A stretch of DNA of 63,489 nucleotides from Phycisphaerales bacterium (lineage in GTDB: Bacteria > Planctomycetota > Phycisphaerae > Phycisphaerales > UBA1924), in the NCBI GenBank assembly GCA_020853815.1, contig JADYYE010000082.1:1-63489 (forward strand), read 5' to 3'. The notes under the pieces are model-generated. The model made no database searches. It had not been told where the DNA came from and worked only from the letters and a program-made list of their open reading frames with translations. Made by a program: the position numbers and the translations under genes. Below, piece by piece: positions 44,963 to 53,510 of the stretch; positions within the stretch are counted from its first letter, which is position 1, and the number at the start of each line of letters is the position of its first letter.

Positions 44963-46234
44963 TCAGCAACCAAGGTCAAAGGCCTGGGCGAACTCGTCGT
45001 AGTCGTTGCCGTTGACGAACCCGTCGTTGTTGAAGTCCGCGGCGGCGCTGCCGGCGTCGAACCAGCTGGCAAACTGGTCAAAGTCGTCGCCATTCACGAA
45101 CCCGTCGGCGTTCACGTCCGAAGGGCAGGGAGGCGTGAGGTTTTCGTAGATCGACACGATGTTGGAATCTCGTCCGGCCACGATCAGCTCCGCAGAGGGA
45201 GAGCCGACCAGATTGCCCATCGCGATGTGCGAGGGCGTGGCGCCGGTCGCGACGATCGCCGGGGCCGCCAGCGTTCCACCGAGGTTCTCGAGGATCGACA
45301 TCGACGCGCTGTCGACGTTGAGCACGGCAAGGTCGGCGTCGCCGTCGCGGTCCATGTCCGCCGCCACGACTTGCCCGGAGTTCATTCCACCGGTCGGGCT
45401 CAGGGTCGGGGCGCCGAACACGCCCGCGGCATTGCGGAACAAGAACACCTGGTTGGCGACCGCGTTGTCCGACGCGACGACGGCCAGGTCCATGTCGCCG
45501 TCGCGCTCGATGTCCGTGAACACCACGCCGTCCGGGCGGTAGGGATTCCCGACGTTCAGCGTGCCCACGCCCGCGAACCCGCCCGCGCCGTTGCCGGCCA
45601 AGAGCGAGACGTTGCGGTCGCGATGATTGGTCGCGGCCAGATCAACCTTGCCGTCGCCGTTGAAATCGCCCGCCGCCACGCCGTAGGGCTCTTCGCCCGT
45701 GGCGACGCTCGACACCGCGAACGCGGCGCCGTTCCAGCTGGCGATCGAGAGGTCGTTCGAGTCTCGGTTGGCGGTGATGAAGTCGGGACGAAGGTCGCCG
45801 TTGACATCGGCGACGATCATGGCGCGGGGGTCGGCGCCGATCGCGCCCGACGCCCCCGGCGCGAACACGCCGCCGGTGTTCATATAGGCCCGGATCGTGC
45901 TGGTGTTCTTGAGCACGACGACGAGGTCGTTGTCGCCGTCGGCGTCAAGGTCGGATGCCGCGATCGAGTCGGGCCCCGTGCCCGCGCCGGTCAGGAGCGT
46001 GGCGGGCGCGCCCAGGCCCACGCCGCTGTTGAGATAGATCAGGATCTTGTCGGGCGTGTCGGTGGTCACCGCCAGGTCGCCGAGGCCGTCGCCGTTGAAG
46101 TCGGCCACGACGCTCGAGCTGGGGCGCTGCGCCGCCGCGATGTCGGTGCGTGGGCCGAAGCTGACGCCCGCCAGAGCCGAACCGGCAAGGGCCGCCAGGG
46201 CCAGGGCTGAAATGCTGTGCTTCCTCATCATCAT
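44963..46234 (-). CDS. Dockerin-tailed exported FG-GAP/VCBS repeat protein
   Basis: A 423-residue secreted protein. Three ATG codons in a row (46234, 46231, 46228) follow AAGGGA; the first is used here, and the third has the best spacing. The signal peptide is ALALAALAGSALAGV. The body has at least six FG-GAP-type calcium repeats (DFNGDGLGDLAV, DLDADGDNDLVV, DFNGDGKVDLAA, DIERDGDMDLAV, DMDRDGDADLAV), forming an integrin-like seven-blade propeller. The C-terminal 54 residues are the double dockerin; the first loop has DDFDQF in place of DDYD and the end is FDLGC. A strong terminator follows. Likely a calcium-dependent surface binding protein. Confidence 0.88.
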   Translation of the reverse strand: MMMRKHSISALALAALAGSALAGVSFGPRTDIAAAQRPSSSVVADFNGDGLGDLAVTTDTPDKILIYLNSGVGLGAPATLLTGAGTGPDSIAASDLDADGDNDLVVVLKNTSTIRAYMNTGGVFAPGASGAIGADPRAMIVADVNGDLRPDFITANRDSNDLSIASWNGAAFAVSSVATGEEPYGVAAGDFNGDGKVDLAATNHRDRNVSLLAGNGAGGFAGVGTLNVGNPYRPDGVVFTDIERDGDMDLAVVASDNAVANQVFLFRNAAGVFGAPTLSPTGGMNSGQVVAADMDRDGDADLAVLNVDSASMSILENLGGTLAAPAIVATGATPSHIAMGNLVGSPSAELIVAGRDSNIVSIYENLTPPCPSDVNADGFVNGDDFDQFASWFDAGSAAADFNNDGFVNGNDYDEFAQAFDLGC

Positions 46235-46420
46235 CTTCCCTTTCAGTGCGTGGAGTGTGTCGTTCCTGAGCCAGTTCCGAATCACGCCGCCCGATTGCTC
46301 AGTTCGGGCTTGACGGCCACCCCGCTCGTGGGTCAAATCAACGGATCGAGCGGGGGACCGCATCCATGCGCCGACGCGCCCCGACGATTGTCATGGTTTT
46401 TCCTTTTCCTGGACCGCCTC

Positions 46421-47002
46421 ATGACCTCCCCAGGGAGACACGACATCACCGTCCTCCTCGCCCGCGCGCAGCGCGGCGATCGCCACGCCACCGATGAGCT
46501 CTTCCCGCTTGTCTATGAAGAGCTCCGCGTGCTCTCGCAGCAGCACCTCGCCCAGGAACGCCGCGGCCACACGCTCCAGCCCACCGCGCTCGTCAACGAG
46601 GCGTATCTGCGCCTGGTCGGCGACGGCGAGGTCACATGGGAAAGCCGGGCTCACTTCTTCGGCGCCGCCGCCCGCGCCATCCGGCGCATCCTCACCGACC
46701 ACGCGCGCAGCAAGGGACGCGTGAAGCGCGGCGGGGGAGAGAGGCCCGTGCCGCTCTCCGACGACTCCGTCGCCGCGCCCCTCGACGAATCACTCGATCT
46801 GGTCGCGGTCGACGCGGCCCTGGAAAAGCTCGCCGCCCTCGATGCGCAGAAGGCCAAGGTCGTCGAACTCCGCTTCTTCGCCGGGCTGACGGGCGACCAG
46901 GTCGCGCTGGCGCTCGGCGTATCGCCCAGCACCGTGGCGCGCGACTGGCAGTTCGCACGCGCGTGGCTCCACCGCGAGATCAGCCGGGAGTTGGAGACTT
47001 GA
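46421..47002 (+). CDS. ECF sigma factor of the kinase-associated type
   Basis: A 193-residue alternative sigma factor. Region 2 is at about 8-85 (RHDITVLLARAQRGDRHATD, ALVNEAYLRLVGDG, ARAIRRILTDHARSKGRVKR). Region 4 is at about 130-188 (AQKAKVVELRFFAGLTGDQV, LGVSPSTVARDWQFARAWL). The pattern matches the sigma group (TIGR02999-like) that is expanded in Planctomycetes and sits next to Ser/Thr kinases. ATG 46421 is taken as start; the frame is open upstream to 46217 with no family similarity. Its stop codon overlaps the TTG start of the kinase gene, so the two are coupled. The kinase probably controls this sigma factor by phosphorylation; that link is known for related pairs and inferred here. 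Confidence 0.9.
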   Translation: MTSPGRHDITVLLARAQRGDRHATDELFPLVYEELRVLSQQHLAQERRGHTLQPTALVNEAYLRLVGDGEVTWESRAHFFGAAARAIRRILTDHARSKGRVKRGGGERPVPLSDDSVAAPLDESLDLVAVDAALEKLAALDAQKAKVVELRFFAGLTGDQVALALGVSPSTVARDWQFARAWLHREISRELET

Positions 47003-49443
47003 CGCCGGATCGCCTCAGGAAGGTCGAGCGCATCTACGCCGCCGTCCTCGACGCACCGGAGGTCGATCGCGCCGCCGCGCTCGACGCCCACTGCGCGGGC
47101 GACCACGCACTCCGCGCCGAGGTCGAGTCGCTCCTCTCGCACGCCGGCGCGATGGGCGGCTTCCTCGCCACCCCCGTCATGGGCCCCGCGTTCACGCTCG
47201 CCTCCGCGCTCGACGACCCCCTGGCCGACGAACTCATCGGCCGGAGCATCGGCGCGTACACGATCCTCTCTCGCGTCGCCTCCGGCGGCATGGGCTCGGT
47301 CTACAAGGCCGCACGCTCCGGCGCGGATTTCGAGCAGACCGTCGCGCTCAAGGTCGTCAAAAGAGGCATGGACAGCGAGGAAATCCTCCGCCGCTTCCGC
47401 CGCGAACGACAGACCCTCGCCTCCCTCAACCATCCCAACATCGCGCGCCTCTTTGACGGCGGCATCACGCCCGACGGGCGGCCATACCTCGTCATGGAGT
47501 TCGTCGACGGCACGCCGCTCGACGCCTACTGCCGCCACCACCGCCTGACGCTGCGTGAACGCCTCGTGATCTTCGACAAGGTGTGCGCCGCCGTCGCCTC
47601 CGCCCACCGCGCCCTGGTCGTTCATCGCGACCTCAAGCCCGCCAACATCCTCGTCACCGCGCAGGGCGAGCCCAAACTCCTGGACTTCGGCATCGCGGGC
47701 GTGCTCACGCCCGCCGGAACCACCGCCATCACCGCGCCCACCGAGCGGCGTCTCACTCCCGACTACGCCAGCCCCGAACAAGTGATGGGCGGCCCGATCG
47801 GAACCGCGTCCGATGTCTACTCCCTCGGCGCGGTGCTCTACGAACTCGTCACCGGCGCGCGGGCCCACGTCTTTTCGGGCCACTCCACCCCCGAGATCGA
47901 GCGCGTGATCCGCGACGTGGTGCCCCCAACGCCGAGTGTCCGCGTCGCCTCCGAGAAGGATGACCACGCCAGCCTCGGTGAGACCTCGCTGGCACGCCTC
48001 TCGCGCCACCTCGCCGGCGACCTCGACACCATCGTCATGACCGCGCTCCGCAAGGAGCCCGAACGCCGCTACGCCGGTGTGGAGCTGCTCGCGCTCGACA
48101 TCCGCGCCTACCTCGACGACCGCCCCATCGCCGCCCGCCCCGACACCCTCGCCTACCGCACCGCCAAGTTCATCCGGCGAAACACCGCCGCGTGCATCGC
48201 CGGTCTCGTCGTCATCGGCGTCGTGTTCGGCTCCACCGCCCTCGTGTGGCGTCAGGCCGGGATCGCCACCCGCGAGCGCGACGCCGCGTTCGAAGCCCGG
48301 GACCAATCCGAGGAGGTCGTCGCCTTCTTCGAGCAGATGCTTGCTTCCGCCGACCCCAGAGAGATGGGACGCAACGCGACGATCCGCGCGGTCGTCGATC
48401 AGACCGCGCTCGGCCTGCCCGCGCAGTTCGGCGATCGCCCCGTCATCCTCGCACGCCTCCGCAGCGCCATCGGGCGAACCTACCTGGCGCTCGGCCTGCT
48501 CGACGAGGCCGCTCGCGAGCTCGAATCCGCCCGCGACATCCGCGATCGCGAACTCCCGCCCGACCACCACGACCGCATCGAGAGCCTCAAGGAACTCTCC
48601 GAGCTCCGCTTCGCCCAGCGAAGGCTCGACGAGGCCGAGTCCCTGGCGCGCGAGACGCTGGCGCGACACCTCGAGCAACGCGGCGACGACAACCCCGACA
48701 CCGCGGAGGCTTGGAGCAACCTCGGCGCGATCCTCCGCGCCCGCGGCACGCTCGAGGAATCAGAGCGATCGCTCACCCGCGCCATCGACATCTACCGCGC
48801 CGTGCGCCGACCACCCTTGGCCCTCTCCGACGCGCTGAACAACCTCGCGGGCGTCTGGCTCGCACGCGGCGACCTCGCCCGGGCCGAATCGCTCCTCGAC
48901 GAGTCACGAACGCTCCGTGAAAAGTCACTCGACCGCGGGCATGTTCTCCGCGCCCAGTCGCTCCATAACCTCGGGCAGGTCGCGGTCCTGCTGAACAAGA
49001 TGGAGGAGGGTCGCCGTCTCCTCTCCGAAGCCATCGCCGAGTACGGCCCGGAAGACGCCGCGCCCGCCGTGCCCCTGGCGCGGGCCCACGCCGACCTCGC
49101 CAACGTGCTGGGCATGCTCGACAAGACCGCCGATTGCATCTCGCACTTCCAAACCGCGGCTCGCCTCTTCGCCGATCGTCTGGGCCCCGACAGCCCCGAA
49201 ACGTTGGATACACAGGTCGACCTGGCGGAGGCCCATCGCCGCGCCGGAAAGCCCGACGACGCTCGCGCCCTGCTCGAGCAGGTCGTCGCGCGATGCGAGA
49301 ACCTCGGACCAACGCTCGATGCCACACGCGCCCGCGCCTGCTTCGGGCTCTCGCTTGTGTGGAATGACCTCGGCGACGCCGCTCGATCAAGCGAGTTCCA
49401 ACGGATGGGCAAAGACATCGAGTCGAGCGAGGGACACCGCTAG
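46999..49443 (+). CDS. Ser/Thr protein kinase with membrane segment and TPR domain
   Basis: An 814-residue receptor-like kinase. The cytosolic Hanks-type kinase spans about residues 86-375: Gly loop SGGMGSVYKA, Lys118 in VALKVV, HRDLKPANIL with Asp211, and DFG at 229-231. One membrane helix (about 396-417, AACIAGLVVIGVVFGSTALV) leads to a roughly 390-residue TPR array (ALGLLDEAARELESARDIRD, AEAWSNLGAILRARGTLEES). The start is TTG 46999, overlapping the sigma factor stop as TTGA; the next in-frame start is far inside the chain. The N-terminal roughly 50 residues resemble the short helical domain (DAHCAGDHALRAEVESLL) seen before kinases of this group. Confidence 0.93.
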   Translation: MTPDRLRKVERIYAAVLDAPEVDRAAALDAHCAGDHALRAEVESLLSHAGAMGGFLATPVMGPAFTLASALDDPLADELIGRSIGAYTILSRVASGGMGSVYKAARSGADFEQTVALKVVKRGMDSEEILRRFRRERQTLASLNHPNIARLFDGGITPDGRPYLVMEFVDGTPLDAYCRHHRLTLRERLVIFDKVCAAVASAHRALVVHRDLKPANILVTAQGEPKLLDFGIAGVLTPAGTTAITAPTERRLTPDYASPEQVMGGPIGTASDVYSLGAVLYELVTGARAHVFSGHSTPEIERVIRDVVPPTPSVRVASEKDDHASLGETSLARLSRHLAGDLDTIVMTALRKEPERRYAGVELLALDIRAYLDDRPIAARPDTLAYRTAKFIRRNTAACIAGLVVIGVVFGSTALVWRQAGIATRERDAAFEARDQSEEVVAFFEQMLASADPREMGRNATIRAVVDQTALGLPAQFGDRPVILARLRSAIGRTYLALGLLDEAARELESARDIRDRELPPDHHDRIESLKELSELRFAQRRLDEAESLARETLARHLEQRGDDNPDTAEAWSNLGAILRARGTLEESERSLTRAIDIYRAVRRPPLALSDALNNLAGVWLARGDLARAESLLDESRTLREKSLDRGHVLRAQSLHNLGQVAVLLNKMEEGRRLLSEAIAEYGPEDAAPAVPLARAHADLANVLGMLDKTADCISHFQTAARLFADRLGPDSPETLDTQVDLAEAHRRAGKPDDARALLEQVVARCENLGPTLDATRARACFGLSLVWNDLGDAARSSEFQRMGKDIESSEGHR

Positions 49444-49725
49444 AGAGGCCGCCGCGAGTGTGTCACAAGGGGGCACGGCGAGGCGACCGCCCAGGGAGCC
49501 TGCGTAGACGCTCGTCTCGTGCACCCGTTGGTCGATGCACGTCCAGCGTTGGACGTACGTCAAGTTGGCGAAATCCTCTCGCCGGACCTTTCGTTCGATG
49601 CCGTTGCCGTCCTCGACGCCGCCATGCGGGTTCGCCGCGGTGTCCCAAGCGTGGACCCGTCAACCACAGCCCGATTCGGATCGCCAGGCCATCGCACGCC
49701 TCCCGTGCTCGCTCTATCATTCTCA

Positions 49726-50577
49726 ATGCGCATCATCGCGGGAGAGTTCCGTTCTCGAAGGCTCCATTCGCCGCCGGAGGACGTGCAGACGCGCCCGATC
49801 CCCGATCGGGTGAAGGAGTCGATCTTCTCGATCCTCCGCGGGCACACGCCGGGCGGCGTGTTCTTCGACGCCTTCGCCGGCACGGGCTCGATCGGTCTCG
49901 AGGCGCTCTCGCGCGGCGCCGCGTCGTGCGTCTTCGTGGAGCAGGATCGGCGCATGGCCAAGGTGCTCGAGCGCAACATCAATGAGTTGGGCGTCTCCGA
50001 TCGCACGGAGGTCGTGGTGGGGGATGCGTTGGGAGTCGGCGCGCTGGCGCGTTGCCCCCGCCCGGTCACGATCGCGTTCCTCGACCCGCCCTACGTCATC
50101 ATGCACGAGAAGCTCGGCGTCGCGCGGGTGCTGGCCCAGGTCGGCGCGCTGGCCGAGCGATTGAGCGACGACGGGTTCGTGCTCCTGCGCACGCCGTGGC
50201 CGTTGTTCTATGAGCTCGAGGACGAGGCGCAACCCGCCGACGCCGAGCCGGCAGGCCGCGAGGGCAAGAAGGGCGCGTTGAGACGCACGCCGTCGCGCCC
50301 CGGGTCGCGTTCGGAGTCGGGCGGCTCGCGCGCCCGCCATCGCGACAAGCGCGCGGGCAACGACTGGACCGAAGTCTGGTCGATCGAAGATGGCGAACTC
50401 GATGAAGAAGCCATCGAAGAGATCAAGGCCGACGCCGACGAGGAGACCATCGAGCCCAAGAGCGAGGCGTCCAAGGCGCCGCGCGTTCAGGTCGATCTCG
50501 CCGTGCCCGGCACGCTCGGCCCCGAAACGCACGTCTACGGCAGCATGGCCGTTCACCTGTACGCGAAGAAAAAGTAG
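49726..50577 (+). CDS. rsmD: 16S rRNA (guanine966-N2)-methyltransferase RsmD with C-terminal insertion
   Basis: S-adenosylmethionine-dependent methyltransferase that modifies G966 of 16S rRNA during 30S assembly. The 283-residue product begins MRIIAGEFRSRRLHSP, has the SAM motif FFDAFAGTGSIGLEALSRG (about 47-64) and the catalytic DPPY at 120-123. Usual RsmD is 180-200 residues; the extra length is a charged, low-complexity insertion at about 165-255 (GREGKKGALRRTPSRPGSRS, then Glu-rich) placed before the final beta strand. ATG 49726 starts exactly at the family N-terminus, though without a clear Shine-Dalgarno sequence. It lies alone between the kinase and a minus-strand membrane protein gene. 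Confidence 0.92.
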   Translation: MRIIAGEFRSRRLHSPPEDVQTRPIPDRVKESIFSILRGHTPGGVFFDAFAGTGSIGLEALSRGAASCVFVEQDRRMAKVLERNINELGVSDRTEVVVGDALGVGALARCPRPVTIAFLDPPYVIMHEKLGVARVLAQVGALAERLSDDGFVLLRTPWPLFYELEDEAQPADAEPAGREGKKGALRRTPSRPGSRSESGGSRARHRDKRAGNDWTEVWSIEDGELDEEAIEEIKADADEETIEPKSEASKAPRVQVDLAVPGTLGPETHVYGSMAVHLYAKKK

Positions 50578-50801
50578 CGGCGCGAATGCAACGCATGTGC
50601 ATGGATGGGCCCGAAGCGTCGGCAAGAGACCTCGGTTTCACTGCACATCGTGCTTCGCCGCGTGAGCCCGCTGGTTCGCGTTCGCGCCGATCTCCAAAAC
50701 GACACACGGCACCGGGTCGTCCCGATGCCGTGCGCTCTCTCCCTCGGATTCGTGTCGCGCCCTGATCGCCGTGTGCGCCTCCGCGCGTTAGTCCTTGTTT
50801 C

Positions 50802-51737
50802 TTACGCCGCGTCCGCGTTTCCGCGCGGATCATCACCCGAATCAACGTGTTCACCGCCGCCGTCGTGCGCTGAGCCCTGACAATCGTCGTGTCCTGGTTC
50901 GCCGGATTCCTCGCGCCCGCCGTGTCCCGCGTGTCCCGCGTGCCCCGCGTGCCCCGCGTGCCCCGCGTGACCCGCGTGTCCCGCGTGTCCCGCGCCCGGC
51001 GCAAACCGCGGTGTGCTCGATGGCGGCGCCGATGGCAATCCTCGTATGCCGCCGAAGCTTGCCGGGCTCATGCTCTCCTCCTCGCTCGAGCCCTTGAACG
51101 CCGGGTGCAGCCCGCCCTCCTTGTCCGCCGCCGCGTCGATGATCGACGAATGCCGCGGGTGCTCGTTCCGTGAGGCGAGCTTGAACGCGCTCACGCCCGC
51201 CAGGCCGATCCAAAGGATGTCATACGGGCTCAAGCTCTGAATCAGCGCGACGACCGTGACGGCTTCGGAGTTTGCCTCCATCTCTTGCCGCACTTCGTTC
51301 GCCGCCTGCAGTCGATAGGCGTCGCGCTCTGTTTCCGACATCGCCTCCCAGCGTGCGCCCGCGCGATCCAACGCCGCGGGGTCGTATCCCTCCTCGTCGA
51401 TGGGCTCGGCCTCCGGGTCGTTGCTCGCCAAATGAAAGACCGCGTCTTCCTCCGTGAAGTTCTCGCCGATGTTCGCGATCGCGTCGCTTGCCGCCATCCG
51501 CGCCATCGCAACCTTGCCCGCGCCCACCGCGCCGACCGCGATCACGCACGCGAGCAACCCCGTCAGAAGCCCGCCCCGCCGCTCGGTCGAGCCGCTCACC
51601 CCGGCGCCCGTCAGAACGCCGACAAACCACGCGACCCAACCGATCTCGTATCCGGTGAAGTACGTGACGGCGGCCCACAGGACCACCCCGATCACGCCCC
51701 CGGCCACGCCGCCCGCCAACGCCCGAAAACCCAGCAT
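50802..51737 (-). CDS. Membrane protein with His-Ala-Gly repeat tail
   Basis: A 311-residue protein of unknown function. ATG 51737 has GGAGG upstream. Two or three membrane segments occupy the N-terminus (ALAGGVAGGVIGVVLWAAVT, WVAWFVGVLTGAGV, GLLTGLLACVIAVGAVGA). A soluble acidic region follows, and a further hydrophobic segment is at about 170-190 (IQSLSPYDILWIGLAGVSAF). The C-terminal roughly 80 residues are disordered, with seven His-Ala-Gly units encoded by a 9-bp DNA repeat, then a Gly/Asp/His-rich end. Such a tail may bind metal or be a slippage-prone linker. No family could be named. Confidence 0.72.
   Translation of the reverse strand: MLGFRALAGGVAGGVIGVVLWAAVTYFTGYEIGWVAWFVGVLTGAGVSGSTERRGGLLTGLLACVIAVGAVGAGKVAMARMAASDAIANIGENFTEEDAVFHLASNDPEAEPIDEEGYDPAALDRAGARWEAMSETERDAYRLQAANEVRQEMEANSEAVTVVALIQSLSPYDILWIGLAGVSAFKLASRNEHPRHSSIIDAAADKEGGLHPAFKGSSEEESMSPASFGGIRGLPSAPPSSTPRFAPGAGHAGHAGHAGHAGHAGHAGHAGHGGREESGEPGHDDCQGSAHDGGGEHVDSGDDPRGNADAA
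50921..50992. repeat. 9-bp tandem repeat (CGTGYCCCG), eight copies
   Basis: Eight in-frame units of CGTGTCCCG, CGTGCCCCG or CGTGACCCG lie inside the 50802-51737 gene and encode His-Ala-Gly repeats on the minus strand. Unit length is a multiple of three, so gain or loss of copies would keep the frame. Confidence 0.9.
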
Positions 51738-51916
51738 GGCCGCCCTCCGTGAAGTGACTCTGGCGAACCTGCATCGGCGGCCGCTCAACCACGCGACACC
51801 AAGCCAGCGCTCGGCCCACCACACGCACGCCATCCCCGCGTGCGAGAGCGCAGACGTGGAACAACCGCGCGCTGCTAGCGGACGTTGCTCGCTCAATCCT
51901 TGATCACAAGGTCCGA

Positions 51917-53332
51917 TCAGCGGGGCGCGACCACCGACTTGTCCTTCAGCCACGCGACCGCCGCCTCGAGCACCGGGTCCGTCGTTGCATCCGTACCGGG
52001 CCACGCCACCGCATGATCCGCCTCGATCCCCACGCCCTCAATCTCCCGCCCCTCGCCCGTCAGATCACGCCACGAGGGAAGAAAAAGCGTCACCCCGCTC
52101 CCCAGCTCGTGCGGCTTGGGATTCCCCGAACTCCCGCCCGTCGTATCGCCAAAGGTCTCGCGCCGCCCCGGCTTCCGCATCATCAGGATGAACGACTCAT
52201 TGGAACTCACGCACGCGGGCCCGATCAGGATCGCGACCGGGCCGACGTGGCGCCGACCCGCGGGCTCCACCACGCGATCGAACGGGCCGTCGTACCCATT
52301 CTCCGCCTCGGGGTTGCGGATCAGGCTCTTGGCATAGACGAATCGCTCCCCGACAAATCGCGCCGCGATCGTCCGCGCCAGCGCCTCATCGCCGCCGCCG
52401 TTCAGGCGAACATCCACCACCAGCGGCGCCGCGGGATCAAGCCCATCCAGGAACTCGAACGCCGGCGCCAGCCAATCGCCGTTCCGACGCGCCCAATCGT
52501 CGAACGCGATGTACGCGATCCCATCCGCGAGCTTCGCCGTCGTGACTCCCTCAAACTCGCCCGCGTTCTTCAGAATCCCGGCGAGCCGACGAGCGTCGGC
52601 GTTCGGCGTTGCGTACTCATCGCGCACCCCAAGCGTCACCCCGTTCACACGCACCCACACATGCCCGTCCCGCGTCGCCCGCAGCACGTCACGAACCCGC
52701 CGCGCGAACATCGCCGGCGTCGTGGCGGCCTCCAGTTCCGGCGCCGCCCTCTCCAGTCGCTGCTCAAAGTCCGCCGGCAGCTTGTCAAAGTGGGAATATC
52801 GCTCCAGCAGCGCCATCCGCAGCGCGGCGACCATCGGCTTGGTCTCGCCGGGCGTGAGCGTCGCCGCCCCCGGCTCGCCTTCCCCGCGCGTCCGGAACGC
52901 GACCGCGTACGGCACGACCGATTCTCCGTTCGCGCCGCGAAAGTTCCCCGCGCTCGGACAGTTGATGCTGAAGCTGTACAGCGTCGATGGCCTGAGTGAA
53001 ACCGGCACGACCACCGTTCTGGCGTCGATCCAGCGCAGCTTGCCCGATACCGGCAGCGCCGAAGGCCCGCCGCCGCAGATCGAGCGCCCGCCCGGGCTCA
53101 TCTCCTGGTCGAAACGAACACGCAACTCGGTGAGTGTCGGATCAACACCCACGTCTCCTATGTCTGGAACAACCTCAACCACCCGGGGTGGCTCGGCCAT
53201 CGCTCGCCCGGGAACGGACAGGCCGAACGCCTCCAGCCCGCCGAGCCAGCCCAATACCACCGTCGCCGCGCCGACCGCGCCGAGGCCCGTCCCGCGCGCC
53301 GGGTTCGCCGTCGAAGATTGAGCCCTTCGCAT
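51917..53332 (-). CDS. Exported S41 family (C-terminal-processing-like) peptidase with Ig-like domain
   Basis: A 471-residue serine protease. It has a signal-like N-terminus (GAVGAATVVLGWLGGLEAF) and a Big_5/Ig-like domain at about 48-150 (VVPDIGDVGVDPTLTELRV, LYSFSINC). The tail-specific protease fold follows (VVDVRLNGGGDEALARTIAA, VAILIGPACVSSNESF). The nucleophile should be the first Ser of SSNESF, which aligns with the SAAEDF motif of the family. No PDZ domain is seen, unlike CtpA/Prc. Start ATG 53332 fits the AAAGGG better than ATG 53338 six nt upstream. It is divergent from the DinB gene. Substrates are unknown. Confidence 0.85.
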   Translation of the reverse strand: MRRAQSSTANPARGTGLGAVGAATVVLGWLGGLEAFGLSVPGRAMAEPPRVVEVVPDIGDVGVDPTLTELRVRFDQEMSPGGRSICGGGPSALPVSGKLRWIDARTVVVPVSLRPSTLYSFSINCPSAGNFRGANGESVVPYAVAFRTRGEGEPGAATLTPGETKPMVAALRMALLERYSHFDKLPADFEQRLERAAPELEAATTPAMFARRVRDVLRATRDGHVWVRVNGVTLGVRDEYATPNADARRLAGILKNAGEFEGVTTAKLADGIAYIAFDDWARRNGDWLAPAFEFLDGLDPAAPLVVDVRLNGGGDEALARTIAARFVGERFVYAKSLIRNPEAENGYDGPFDRVVEPAGRRHVGPVAILIGPACVSSNESFILMMRKPGRRETFGDTTGGSSGNPKPHELGSGVTLFLPSWRDLTGEGREIEGVGIEADHAVAWPGTDATTDPVLEAAVAWLKDKSVVAPR

Positions 53333-53510
53333 GTGCATCCCTTTCGCCGAGCTCGCGAATGCATGTCGCGCCCATTCTCTACCGCACGCTCCATACGAGA
53401 TCAACGGACCTACATATCAACACTACCACCCCGCTCGCGCAGCGGTTGCACCAGGAAAACGCTCGCCGATGCCGGCCCGTCGGCTATATTCCAGGTCGGA
53501 GGACCATCCG

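Noticed and set aside
43817..46210. Plus-strand open frame of 797 codons
   Set aside because: Antisense to the 43205 and 44963 genes; same compositional artefact.
46651..48678. Minus-strand open frame of 675 codons opposite the kinase
   Set aside because: The plus strand holds intact kinase motifs; the antisense product is Gly/Asp/Val-rich without a domain.
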